DNA of 14,366 bases. It comes from Sphingobacteriaceae bacterium UBA2059 (GTDB lineage: Bacteria > Bacteroidota > Bacteroidia > Sphingobacteriales > Sphingobacteriaceae). Both the position numbers and the translations under genes were made by a program. Every line of letters begins with the position of its first letter. Positions within the stretch are counted from its first letter, which is position 1. Positions 1 through 5,516 of the stretch are shown here, piece after piece. Location of the stretch: NCBI GenBank assembly GCA_002332615.1, contig DDAL01000021.1, positions 60,912 through 75,277 on the forward strand, given 5' to 3'. Below the pieces are notes generated by a model. The model was not told where the DNA came from and searched no databases. It saw nothing but the letters and a program-made list of their open reading frames with translations.

Positions 1-431
1 AGCCGGTTATGCGCATCATAAATAAATGTAGCCGGAAACTTCACCGGGTTAAACAATGGCACAAAGTGTTTCTTTTTGTCTTCCAGCAGGAATACATTGG
101 CTTTGTCTGCCAGGTTTTTACCATATTTATTTATAAAGTTCTTTATAGAAGGAGCATCGTCCATAGAAACAAAGTAAAGCGTAGCATTTTTAAAAAAAGC
201 ATAGCTGCGGCTCAATGCCTGAGTACTTTTTTGGCAGTGCCCGCAGGTTACGTCAAAAAACATAAAGGCCGATTGCGTATTGCGGGGCATATCAGCCTTT
301 TTAAAAGGCACGTTATTCAGCCGATAAAAAGTAAAGTCGGGCACCACCCGGGGCACCTGTGAAAAAACGGCTATACGGGCAGTAAAAACCATTATTACCA
401 ACAAAAGCGCAGGCCATAAAAATTTCTTCAT
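1..431 (-). CDS. Thioredoxin-like (redoxin/TlpA-type) protein, 3' end cut off by window edge
   Basis: Reading leftward from the ATG at 431-429, the frame stays open for 143 codons to the window edge, so the C-terminus is missing. Residues 1-25 form an N-terminal membrane segment or signal peptide (MKKFLWPALLLVIMVF, then TARIAVFSQ), which points to export or membrane anchoring towards the periplasm. The thioredoxin-fold active site is Cys63-Gly-His-Cys66, following FMFFDVT, and a cis-proline candidate is Pro133 in KFPATFIYD. The family comprises thiol-disulfide oxidoreductases or peroxiredoxin-like proteins acting on periplasmic cysteines. The CGHC motif suggests a redox-active protein, but the substrate cannot be told. 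It could equally be annotated AhpC/TSA-like. It diverges from the S4/aroB genes, and a perfect -7 box lies 5 nt upstream of the start. Confidence 0.8.
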   Translation of the reverse strand, partial: MKKFLWPALLLVIMVFTARIAVFSQVPRVVPDFTFYRLNNVPFKKADMPRNTQSAFMFFDVTCGHCQKSTQALSRSYAFFKNATLYFVSMDDAPSIKNFINKYGKNLADKANVFLLEDKKKHFVPLFNPVKFPATFIYDAHNR

Positions 432-435
432 TTAA

Positions 436-443
436 CAAATATA
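436..443 (-). promoter_or_regulatory. -7 box TATATTTG for the thioredoxin-like gene
   Basis: On the minus strand the 8-mer TATATTTG matches the Bacteroidota -7 consensus TAnnTTTG exactly. Only four bases (TTAA) separate it from the ATG at 431, so the transcript would start at or next to the start codon and be leaderless. I see no convincing -33 TTTG at the usual distance. Confidence 0.4.
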
Positions 444-615
444 CTATTGCGGGGCATAGAGCGGCTATTTATCCCCGTTTTTTTACGATTCCTGTCAGCG
501 GGCATTTTATCTGATCGGCGTAGGCAACCTGCATTACTCAAAAGCGCTGGGCAGGGGCGTTGAAACCGCCGCGTAAAAGCTGCGGCTCAGGTTCGGGCCG
601 GACGCGGGCTAAAAA

Positions 616-683
616 CGAGATGCGTCCATGATGAATCCGCCAAAAACATGGACACATCATGGGTTCATCATGGACGCATCTCG
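616..683. repeat. Perfect 20-bp inverted repeat with 28-nt loop
   Basis: Bases 616-635 (cgagatgcgtccatgatgaa) are the exact reverse complement of 664-683. A third, one-mismatch copy of the core 12-mer CATGGACGCATC lies in the loop at 647-658 (CATGGACACATC). The core is therefore present at 619-630 (inverted), 647-658 and 669-680. A transcript on either strand would fold into a very stable hairpin. No U-tract follows either arm, so it is not a standard terminator. It resembles REP/MITE-type intergenic elements, but that is inference from structure alone. Confidence 0.8.
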
Positions 684-719
684 CTATCATCGCGTACCTG
701 AATCGGCGCGTTCTGCTAC

Positions 720-750
720 TTGCCGGCATGTTTCCTTACCTGTAAATTTA
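720..750 (+). promoter_or_regulatory. Candidate promoter for the S4-aroB pair
   Basis: TTG at 720-722 and TAAATTTA at 743-750 (7 of 8 to TAnnTTTG) are 20 bases apart, which fits Bacteroidota -33/-7 spacing. It would give a leader of about 40 nt. A competing -7-like box, TATACTTG, lies at 786-793, only four bases before the ATG. Confidence 0.3.
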
Positions 751-797
751 TGCTTGCAGATAAAAGGGGTAAAGGTTTCATTGCGTATACTTGTCTC

Positions 798-1004
798 ATG
801 ATTGAATTTGAGCTCGAAGGCGATTTTATTCCCCTTATTCAACTCCTCAAAGCCACCTTTCTGGTCGAAACCGGCGGCCAGGCGCAGGCAGTGGTAAGCG
901 AGGGATTAGTAAAATATAACGGAAAGACCGATTACCGAAAGCGACTGAAGGTAAAGCGCGGAGATAAAGTAGAGTTTAATCAAACCCAAATTGTAATTAA
1001 ATAA
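798..1004 (+). CDS. Small S4-domain RNA-binding protein
   Basis: This 68-residue protein starts MIEFELEGDFIPLIQLLKAT. It is almost entirely one S4 RNA-binding domain: the helix IPLIQLLKATFLVETGGQAQAVVSEGLVKYNG carries the usual pattern in which a basic surface follows, here KTDYRKRLKVKRGDKVEF, ending in a short beta strand. It resembles the stand-alone YbcJ/YaaA-type S4 proteins, which bind structured RNA such as rRNA or tRNA; the specific target is unknown. The frame is open upstream to 720, but the residues encoded there (MPACFLTCKF and onward) do not look like the family, and starting at 798 gives the usual length. Only 1 nt separates its stop from aroB, so the two are probably co-transcribed. 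Confidence 0.85.
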   Translation: MIEFELEGDFIPLIQLLKATFLVETGGQAQAVVSEGLVKYNGKTDYRKRLKVKRGDKVEFNQTQIVIK

Positions 1005-1005
1005 C

Positions 1006-2097
1006 ATGCAGCCTCTAGCAAGCAACGGCTATTCCGTTTTTTTTGATAACGATTTTGCACAACTGAGTGATTTCCTTCAGAAGGGAGATTACTCCAAGGT
1101 TTTTTTCCTTACAGACACCAATACATCTGTGCACTGCCTGCCACTGATTAATGAGGCACTGCCCTGGCTTACCAATTTTGACATTATAGAAATTGATGCC
1201 GGCGAAGAGAATAAGAATATTGATTATTGCATAGGTATATGGAAAATGCTGCTCGATTTTGGAGCCGACCGTAAAAGTTTGCTCATCAATGTCGGAGGAG
1301 GCGTTGTAACAGATATTGGCGGCTTTGCTGCTGCTACTTTTAAGCGGGGCATACGCTTTATTAACATCCCAACCAGCCTGCTGGCTCAGGTAGATGCATC
1401 CATAGGCGGCAAAACGGGCATTGATATAAGCAATATTAAAAACATCGTGGGCACGTTCAGCACGCCGGATGCGGTTTTTATATCCGATGTATTTCTGGCA
1501 TCGCTTGACAGGCGGCAGCTTGTTTCGGGCTTTGCCGAGATAATAAAACACGGCCTCATTGCCGACGAGGCTTATTACAAAGAAATCCAGAGCTGCGGGC
1601 CCGAGGCTGCAGGCAGCGCGATCATCCGCCGTTCAGTAGAAATTAAAAATGAGGTGGTTACGCAAGATCCTCACGAAAGCGGCCTGCGCAAAATCCTTAA
1701 CTTTGGTCATACGGTGGGTCACGCCATTGAAGCCTTTTTTCTGGATCGCAAGGGCAAATCGCTCTTGCATGGCGAAGCTTTGGCCGCGGGTATGATATGC
1801 GAGGCCTATCTCTCCTACAAGCATCATACACTTAGCCACGAAGATCTTAGCCAGCTAAGCGCCTATTTGTTCTCTGTTTATGGCAGCATAAGTTTACTGC
1901 CTGAATACGAACATGTAATGCTTGATTATATGAAGAACGACAAAAAGAATGTGAACGGACAAACAGGCTTTTCGCTTCTAAAGCGCGTTGGAGCGTGCGA
2001 CTATAATCAATACCTCAACGATGAGCAAATACTTGAATCTTTTGCTTATTACAAGCAAACTGCAAGCGCCATGAAGATTGCTGGAAGCAAAAGTTAA
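1006..2097 (+). CDS. aroB: 3-dehydroquinate synthase
   Basis: Cyclises DAHP to 3-dehydroquinate, the second shikimate-pathway step, in the cytoplasm with NAD+ and a divalent metal. At 363 residues it has normal AroB length. The dinucleotide-binding loop is GGGVVTDIGGFAAA (97-110). PTSLLAQVDASIGGKTGID (122-140) is the family's best-conserved stretch. By family knowledge the metal ligands should be Glu178 (GFAEIIKHG), His235 (LNFGHTVGHAIE) and His255 (LHGEAL), all present. The start is ATG 1 nt after the S4 gene. It lies upstream of, but outside, the attenuated pheA transcript: a 183-nt gap with its own promoter follows. Pairing with the S4 gene rather than sitting inside the main aro block implies aroB is not under the Phe/Tyr attenuator unless readthrough occurs. 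Confidence 0.97.
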   Translation: MQPLASNGYSVFFDNDFAQLSDFLQKGDYSKVFFLTDTNTSVHCLPLINEALPWLTNFDIIEIDAGEENKNIDYCIGIWKMLLDFGADRKSLLINVGGGVVTDIGGFAAATFKRGIRFINIPTSLLAQVDASIGGKTGIDISNIKNIVGTFSTPDAVFISDVFLASLDRRQLVSGFAEIIKHGLIADEAYYKEIQSCGPEAAGSAIIRRSVEIKNEVVTQDPHESGLRKILNFGHTVGHAIEAFFLDRKGKSLLHGEALAAGMICEAYLSYKHHTLSHEDLSQLSAYLFSVYGSISLLPEYEHVMLDYMKNDKKNVNGQTGFSLLKRVGACDYNQYLNDEQILESFAYYKQTASAMKIAGSKS

Positions 2098-2108
2098 TTT
2101 CTTTTTGC

Positions 2109-2140
2109 TTGCATTTAAAAAAGATATAACTGTATATTTG
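2109..2140 (+). promoter_or_regulatory. Promoter of the attenuated aromatic operon
   Basis: A perfect -7 box TATATTTG lies at 2133-2140, and a TTG (-33-like) at 2109-2111 is 21 bases upstream. Both sequence and spacing fit the Bacteroidota primary-sigma promoter. Transcription would begin near 2145-2147, about 10 nt before the leader-peptide ATG. This gives the short attenuator leader RNA its own start point, independent of aroB. Confidence 0.6.
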
Positions 2141-2155
2141 ATTCAGCACACGCAA

Positions 2156-2206
2156 ATGAAGAATTTCAACACATATTATTTCGGTTACTTTTACTACAGC
2201 AGGTAA
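2156..2206 (+). CDS. Phe/Tyr-rich leader peptide of the pheA attenuator (pheL-like)
   Basis: A 16-codon frame, ATG to TAA, encodes MKNFNTYYFGYFYYSR. Half the residues are aromatic: Tyr at 7, 8, 11, 13 and 14, Phe at 4, 9 and 12, with no Trp. It sits between a promoter and a terminator-like hairpin directly ahead of pheA. That is the arrangement of enterobacterial pheL, trpL and hisL leader peptides, whose translation rate reports charged tRNA levels. Stalling at the run of UAU/UAC/UUC/UUU codons (2174-2197) would leave the antiterminator segment free; finishing at the stop codon would cover it. No Shine-Dalgarno sequence is visible, as is usual in the phylum. The frame is too short for automatic gene callers. 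The identification is by composition, position and RNA context, not by homology. Confidence 0.88.
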   Translation: MKNFNTYYFGYFYYSR

Positions 2207-2207
2207 G

Positions 2208-2259
2208 AGCCGGGATGATATTTTAACAAAAAATATACTATTCAACGAAAGTCCCGGTT
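2208..2259 (+). promoter_or_regulatory. Antiterminator of the pheA leader RNA (segments 2 and 3)
   Basis: AGCCGGGA (2208-2215), starting 1 nt after the leader stop codon, can pair along all 8 bases with TCCCGGTT (2252-2259; one G-U), the left arm of the terminator. An inner 7-bp stem ATATTTT/AAAATAT (2218-2224 with 2230-2236) would help close the intervening loop. The same AGCCGGGA can instead pair with TTTCGGTT inside the leader frame (2179-2186; 5 Watson-Crick plus 3 G-U), giving a protector hairpin when no ribosome is present. A ribosome on the stop codon would mask 2208-2215. This gives mutually exclusive 1:2, 2:3 and 3:4 pairings. Confidence 0.75.
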
Positions 2260-2280
2260 AAATAAGCCGGGACTTTTTTT
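2248..2280 (+). terminator. Rho-independent terminator of the attenuator, before pheA
   Basis: AAAGTCCCGGTT (2248-2259) pairs with 2265-2276 in a 12-bp stem (one G-U) closed by a 5-nt loop, and the T-run extends to 2280. The pheA coding region begins within 0-12 bases of the T-run, so the hairpin can only serve to stop transcription before the operon. Its left arm is shared with the antiterminator. Confidence 0.88.
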
Positions 2281-2292
2281 ATGCTTGATATA

Positions 2293-3120
2293 ATGGATCT
2301 AAACGTAGCAATTCAGGGTATAAAAGGGAGCTTCCATGAAGAAGCCGCCTTAAAGTTTTTCGGCAACAGCATAAAAACCCTGGAGTGCAATTCCTTTAAG
2401 CTTACCTGCCAGGCATTAAAAAAGCAGGAAGCCCATTATGCGGTGATGGCTATTGAAAATTCTATTGCCGGCAGTCTGCTGCCGAATTACTCCCTGCTGC
2501 AGGATTACCAGTTGTGCATTACAGGCGAGGTTTACTTACCTATAAAACTGCACCTGCTTGCATTGCCCGGGGTAAGTTTTGATGAGATAGATACCATCGA
2601 GTCGCACCCTATTGCACTGAGGCAATGCGCCGATTTTTTCGACGAGCATCCACACCTGCAGGTAAAGGAAAGCAACGATACAGCTGCCTGTGCCAGGCGC
2701 CTGCAGGAACAACAGCTTAACACTACTGCCGCTGTGGCCAATCAGCTCTGCGCCAGTCTTTACGGACTTAATGTACTGGAGCGCAGTATAGAATCGAGCA
2801 AAAAGAACTATACCCGCTTTTTAATTCTCAGCGCAAGGCGCCAGGCTCTTATAGAGGGTGCAAACAAGGCCTCCATATCGTTTCAGGCGGCCGATGAGGT
2901 TGGCTCGCTGGTAAGAATTTTGAACATTTTTGCCGCCCGCGGGGTTAACCTCAGCAAGATCCAGTCTATGCCCGTAATTGGCAAGCGAAATCAGTATCTG
3001 TTTTATCTTGACCTCGACTGGACCAGCCGGGAGTCCTACACCCTGGCTTTACAGGAAGCACTTAAACATTGCATCAATTTTACCCTGATGGGCGAGTATA
3101 TAAAAAATGATAATATCTAA
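2293..3120 (+). CDS. pheA: Prephenate dehydratase with ACT domain
   Basis: Decarboxylates and dehydrates prephenate to phenylpyruvate, the committed phenylalanine step. From the chosen start it has 275 residues. The PDT domain shows IENSIAGS (54-61), ESHPIALRQC (104-113), SNDTAA (127-132) and NYTRFLIL (172-179), whose Thr-Arg-Phe is the catalytic TRF motif. An ACT domain follows from about 193, with GSLVRIL (204-210) and NLSKIQSMP (219-227). In the E. coli enzyme the corresponding motifs bind Phe for feedback inhibition; here ESRP is replaced by QSMP. An in-frame ATG at 2281 abuts the terminator T-run; I prefer the ATG at 2293 because MDLNVAIQG matches the usual N-terminus, but either is possible. 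It is a stand-alone dehydratase: its mutase partner is fused to the next gene. First gene of the attenuated operon. Confidence 0.95.
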   Translation: MDLNVAIQGIKGSFHEEAALKFFGNSIKTLECNSFKLTCQALKKQEAHYAVMAIENSIAGSLLPNYSLLQDYQLCITGEVYLPIKLHLLALPGVSFDEIDTIESHPIALRQCADFFDEHPHLQVKESNDTAACARRLQEQQLNTTAAVANQLCASLYGLNVLERSIESSKKNYTRFLILSARRQALIEGANKASISFQAADEVGSLVRILNIFAARGVNLSKIQSMPVIGKRNQYLFYLDLDWTSRESYTLALQEALKHCINFTLMGEYIKNDNI

Positions 3121-3135
3121 TATCTTTAATCCCCA

Positions 3136-4239
3136 ATGAAACTCAACTTAACCGTACAACCCTTAACTACCTGGCTGCCTGCAAAACAGCAACCCCTGGT
3201 TATATCAGGCCCATGCAGCATCGAAACAGAAGATCAGTTGCTGGCTACTGCCCATCTACTCGCAAAAAGCGGACGTATATCGGCTTTAAGAGCCGGTGTA
3301 TGGAAGCCGCGCACCCGCCCGGGCGAATTTGAAGGTATTGGAAGCCAGGGCCTGCAATGGCTGCAAAGGGCTAAAGCCGAAACGGGCTTGCCGGTGGCTG
3401 TTGAGGTAGCCAAGGGCGAACATGTGGAGCAGGCGCTTGCTGCCGGGGTAGATATTCTGTGGATAGGCGCACGGTCTACCGCTAATCCGTTTACGGTGCA
3501 GGAAATTGCTGATGCATTGCGCGGCAGCGATGTACCGGTAATGGTTAAAAACCCTGTAAATCCCGATATTTCCTTATGGATAGGCGCCCTGGAGCGCATC
3601 AACAATGCAGGAATACAAAAGCTGGCTGCCATATCGCGCGGTTTTTCATCTTTCGAAAAATCGGCTTTTCGCAATGAGCCTATGTGGGAAATCGGCATTC
3701 AGCTGAAAACACTTTGCCCCGAACTTCCGCTTCTGTGCGATCCGAGCCATATATGCGGCAACCGCGAGCTTATTCCATACATTTCGCAAAAGGCGCTCGA
3801 CCTTGAAATGAACGGCCTGATGATTGAGGCGCACATGGACCCGGGCACCGCATGGACAGACGCCAAGCAGCAAATGACTCCCGACGACCTGCTTGACATG
3901 ATTGAGCATCTTACCATCAGGCAGGAAACCCCAAAAGATAAAAAGGTGATTGACCGCCTGGAAGAGCTCAGAAAAAAGATCGATAAGCTCGATGATCTTA
4001 TTATTCAAAAACTGGCCGAACGCATGGATGTGGTTGAGCAAATAGGATCGTATAAAAGAGACCATGATATTACCATTCTTCAGCTAAGCCGCTGGGATGA
4101 AATTCGCAATAAGCGGGTGCACTTTTCAAAAGCACTTAAACTAGACGAAAGCTTTGCCAATGATTTTCTGGATTTGGTACATGCCGAGTCGATCCGCAGG
4201 CAAACAGCTATTATGAACAATACCGCTGTTAAGGAATAG
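3136..4239 (+). CDS. Bifunctional DAHP synthase (type I-beta) / chorismate mutase (AroQ)
   Basis: Two enzymes in one 367-residue chain. Residues 1 to about 260 are a KDO8PS-like (I-beta) DAHP synthase, condensing PEP and erythrose 4-phosphate in the first shikimate step: GPCSIE (25-30), KPRTRPGEFEG (57-67), GARST (111-115), VKNPVNPD (137-144), DPSH (202-205) and IEAH (230-233). Expected metal ligands Cys27, His205, Glu231 and Asp242 are present. A polar linker (about 262-269) leads to an all-helical AroQ chorismate mutase (about 270-360) with LRKKIDKLDDLIIQKLAERM and IGSYK, including Arg296 and Lys307. This fusion is widespread in Bacteroidota. In the characterised Prevotella homologue the mutase domain is needed for synthase activity and passes on allosteric inhibition by prephenate, so the same is plausible here. 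It lies 15 nt after pheA and provides that enzyme's substrate. Confidence 0.95.
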   Translation: MKLNLTVQPLTTWLPAKQQPLVISGPCSIETEDQLLATAHLLAKSGRISALRAGVWKPRTRPGEFEGIGSQGLQWLQRAKAETGLPVAVEVAKGEHVEQALAAGVDILWIGARSTANPFTVQEIADALRGSDVPVMVKNPVNPDISLWIGALERINNAGIQKLAAISRGFSSFEKSAFRNEPMWEIGIQLKTLCPELPLLCDPSHICGNRELIPYISQKALDLEMNGLMIEAHMDPGTAWTDAKQQMTPDDLLDMIEHLTIRQETPKDKKVIDRLEELRKKIDKLDDLIIQKLAERMDVVEQIGSYKRDHDITILQLSRWDEIRNKRVHFSKALKLDESFANDFLDLVHAESIRRQTAIMNNTAVKE

Positions 4240-4241
4240 AC

Positions 4242-5504
4242 ATGAGTGCAACGTCTCTACAGCTTGAGTATAAAAGCGGTCAGTCTATTGACTGCCGCAT
4301 CGTGCTTACAGGCTCAAAAAGCGAAAGCAACCGCGCCCTCATACTACAGGCTCTCAGCAATGGCAGGCTAACCATAGGCAACCTTTCCAGGGCGCAGGAT
4401 ACGCTGCTGCTGAGGCAGGCGCTTGAGCAGGCAGCCCGATGGCCGGATAAGGAATCGAGCCTGCCGGTAATCGACATTGGGGCCGCCGGTACGGCTATGC
4501 GCTTTTTAACGGCCTACCTGGCGGTTAAAAAGCGCATAGCCCTGCTCACCGGTACGCAGCGCATGAAGCAAAGGCCTATAAAAATGCTGGTTGAGGCCAT
4601 GCAGCAGCTGGGGGCAGGTATACGGTATGCAGAAACCGAAGGCTATCCGCCCCTGGTGTTCGAGGGTACATTTAATCAAACAGACAGCAATGTACACATC
4701 CCCGGCAACATAAGTTCGCAGTATATCACGGCTTTGCTGCTGGTGGCTGCTGCGCTACCCATGGGCCTGCGGCTGCATATAGACGGAGAGCTTACCTCCA
4801 AACCGTATGTAGACATGACTCTGCATATGCTCAGTCAGGTAGGCATACAGCACAGTGCCTTTGATGCAGGTATAGCCATCGGGCCCCAGGACTTTCAGCC
4901 AGCCAGCCTGGCTGTAGAACCCGACTGGAGCGCTGCCTCCTACTGGTATTCTATAGCAGCGCTTGCTTCTAAAGCCCGCATTGAGCTGCCGGGGCTTAAG
5001 GAGCAAAGCCGGCAGGGCGACCGCGCTATTGCACACTTAATGGAACCCCTGGGCGTTCATACAGCGTTTAGTGGCGAAGGCGTGGTGCTGAGCAAAAAAG
5101 AAAGCAGCTCAGGCCCGCTTCATTTTGATCTTAATGCCTGTCCGGATCTGGCTCAGACGCTTATTGTATGCTGCGCGGCACTTAAACGGGAGGCTTCCTT
5201 TAGCGGTCTTGAAACCCTAAAGATTAAAGAAACCGACAGGATACTTGCTTTAAAAACTGAACTTGCAAAGGTCAATGTAGCTTTTGAGGAGCAAAACGGC
5301 TCCTACTACCTGCATCCTTCGCAGCTTAACCTTCAGCGCCAACTGAGCTTCGCCACCTATGAGGACCATCGCATGGCTATGTCTTTTGCGCCACTGGTTA
5401 TAAAGGCGGGCCGGCTGAGCATTGAAGAACCCGATGTGGTTATTAAATCATACCCCGCTTTTTGGAAAGACATGCAAACAGCAGGCTTTAACATTATAAA
5501 TTAA
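4242..5504 (+). CDS. aroA: 3-phosphoshikimate 1-carboxyvinyltransferase (EPSP synthase)
   Basis: Transfers the enolpyruvyl group of PEP to shikimate 3-phosphate, the sixth shikimate step. At 420 residues it is normal length. Conserved sites: SKSESNRALI (25-34) with Lys26, AAGTAMRFLT (81-90), RMKQRP (107-112), GNISSQY (155-161), the catalytic-Asp region NACPDLAQTL (298-307, Asp302), KIKETDR (327-333) and YEDHRMAM (373-380). The Gly of the AGTAMR loop (Gly83, equivalent to E. coli Gly96) is retained. The start is 2 nt after the previous stop, implying tight translational linkage in the attenuated operon. No missing residues or frameshifts. Confidence 0.97.
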   Translation: MSATSLQLEYKSGQSIDCRIVLTGSKSESNRALILQALSNGRLTIGNLSRAQDTLLLRQALEQAARWPDKESSLPVIDIGAAGTAMRFLTAYLAVKKRIALLTGTQRMKQRPIKMLVEAMQQLGAGIRYAETEGYPPLVFEGTFNQTDSNVHIPGNISSQYITALLLVAAALPMGLRLHIDGELTSKPYVDMTLHMLSQVGIQHSAFDAGIAIGPQDFQPASLAVEPDWSAASYWYSIAALASKARIELPGLKEQSRQGDRAIAHLMEPLGVHTAFSGEGVVLSKKESSSGPLHFDLNACPDLAQTLIVCCAALKREASFSGLETLKIKETDRILALKTELAKVNVAFEEQNGSYYLHPSQLNLQRQLSFATYEDHRMAMSFAPLVIKAGRLSIEEPDVVIKSYPAFWKDMQTAGFNIIN

Positions 5505-5516
5505 ATACCTATACGT

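Larger units (their letters stand above)
432..797. other. Gene-free stretch of about 366 bases with a large inverted repeat
   Basis: No convincing gene is present between the thioredoxin-like gene and the S4 gene. A minus-strand open frame at 538-729 runs through the inverted repeat; it has an odd Arg/Pro-rich composition and looks like translated repeat rather than a protein. The section from about 540 to 720 is visibly more GC-rich than its surroundings. This suggests an inserted or dispersed intergenic element, but only one copy is in view. A CGGGG/CCCCG hairpin followed by T7 lies at 450-484. Confidence 0.6.

Noticed and set aside
450..484. CGGGG/CCCCG hairpin followed by seven T residues, resembling a rightward terminator
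   Set aside because: The stem is only 5 bp around an 18-nt loop, and no rightward gene lies upstream in view; the only gene there runs leftward and starts beside it.
538..729. 63-codon minus-strand frame
   Set aside because: It runs through the perfect inverted repeat, has Arg/Pro/Cys-rich low-plausibility composition and no family resemblance; best explained as translated repeat.
1015..1551. 178-codon minus-strand frame opposite aroB
   Set aside because: Antisense to the conserved NAD- and metal-binding regions of AroB, with no recognisable motif of its own.
2141..2280. T-box or metabolite riboswitch as the explanation of the pheA leader
   Set aside because: No T-box consensus or large aptamer-like fold is visible, the leader is only about 135 nt, and the aromatic leader peptide with three alternative stems explains it fully.
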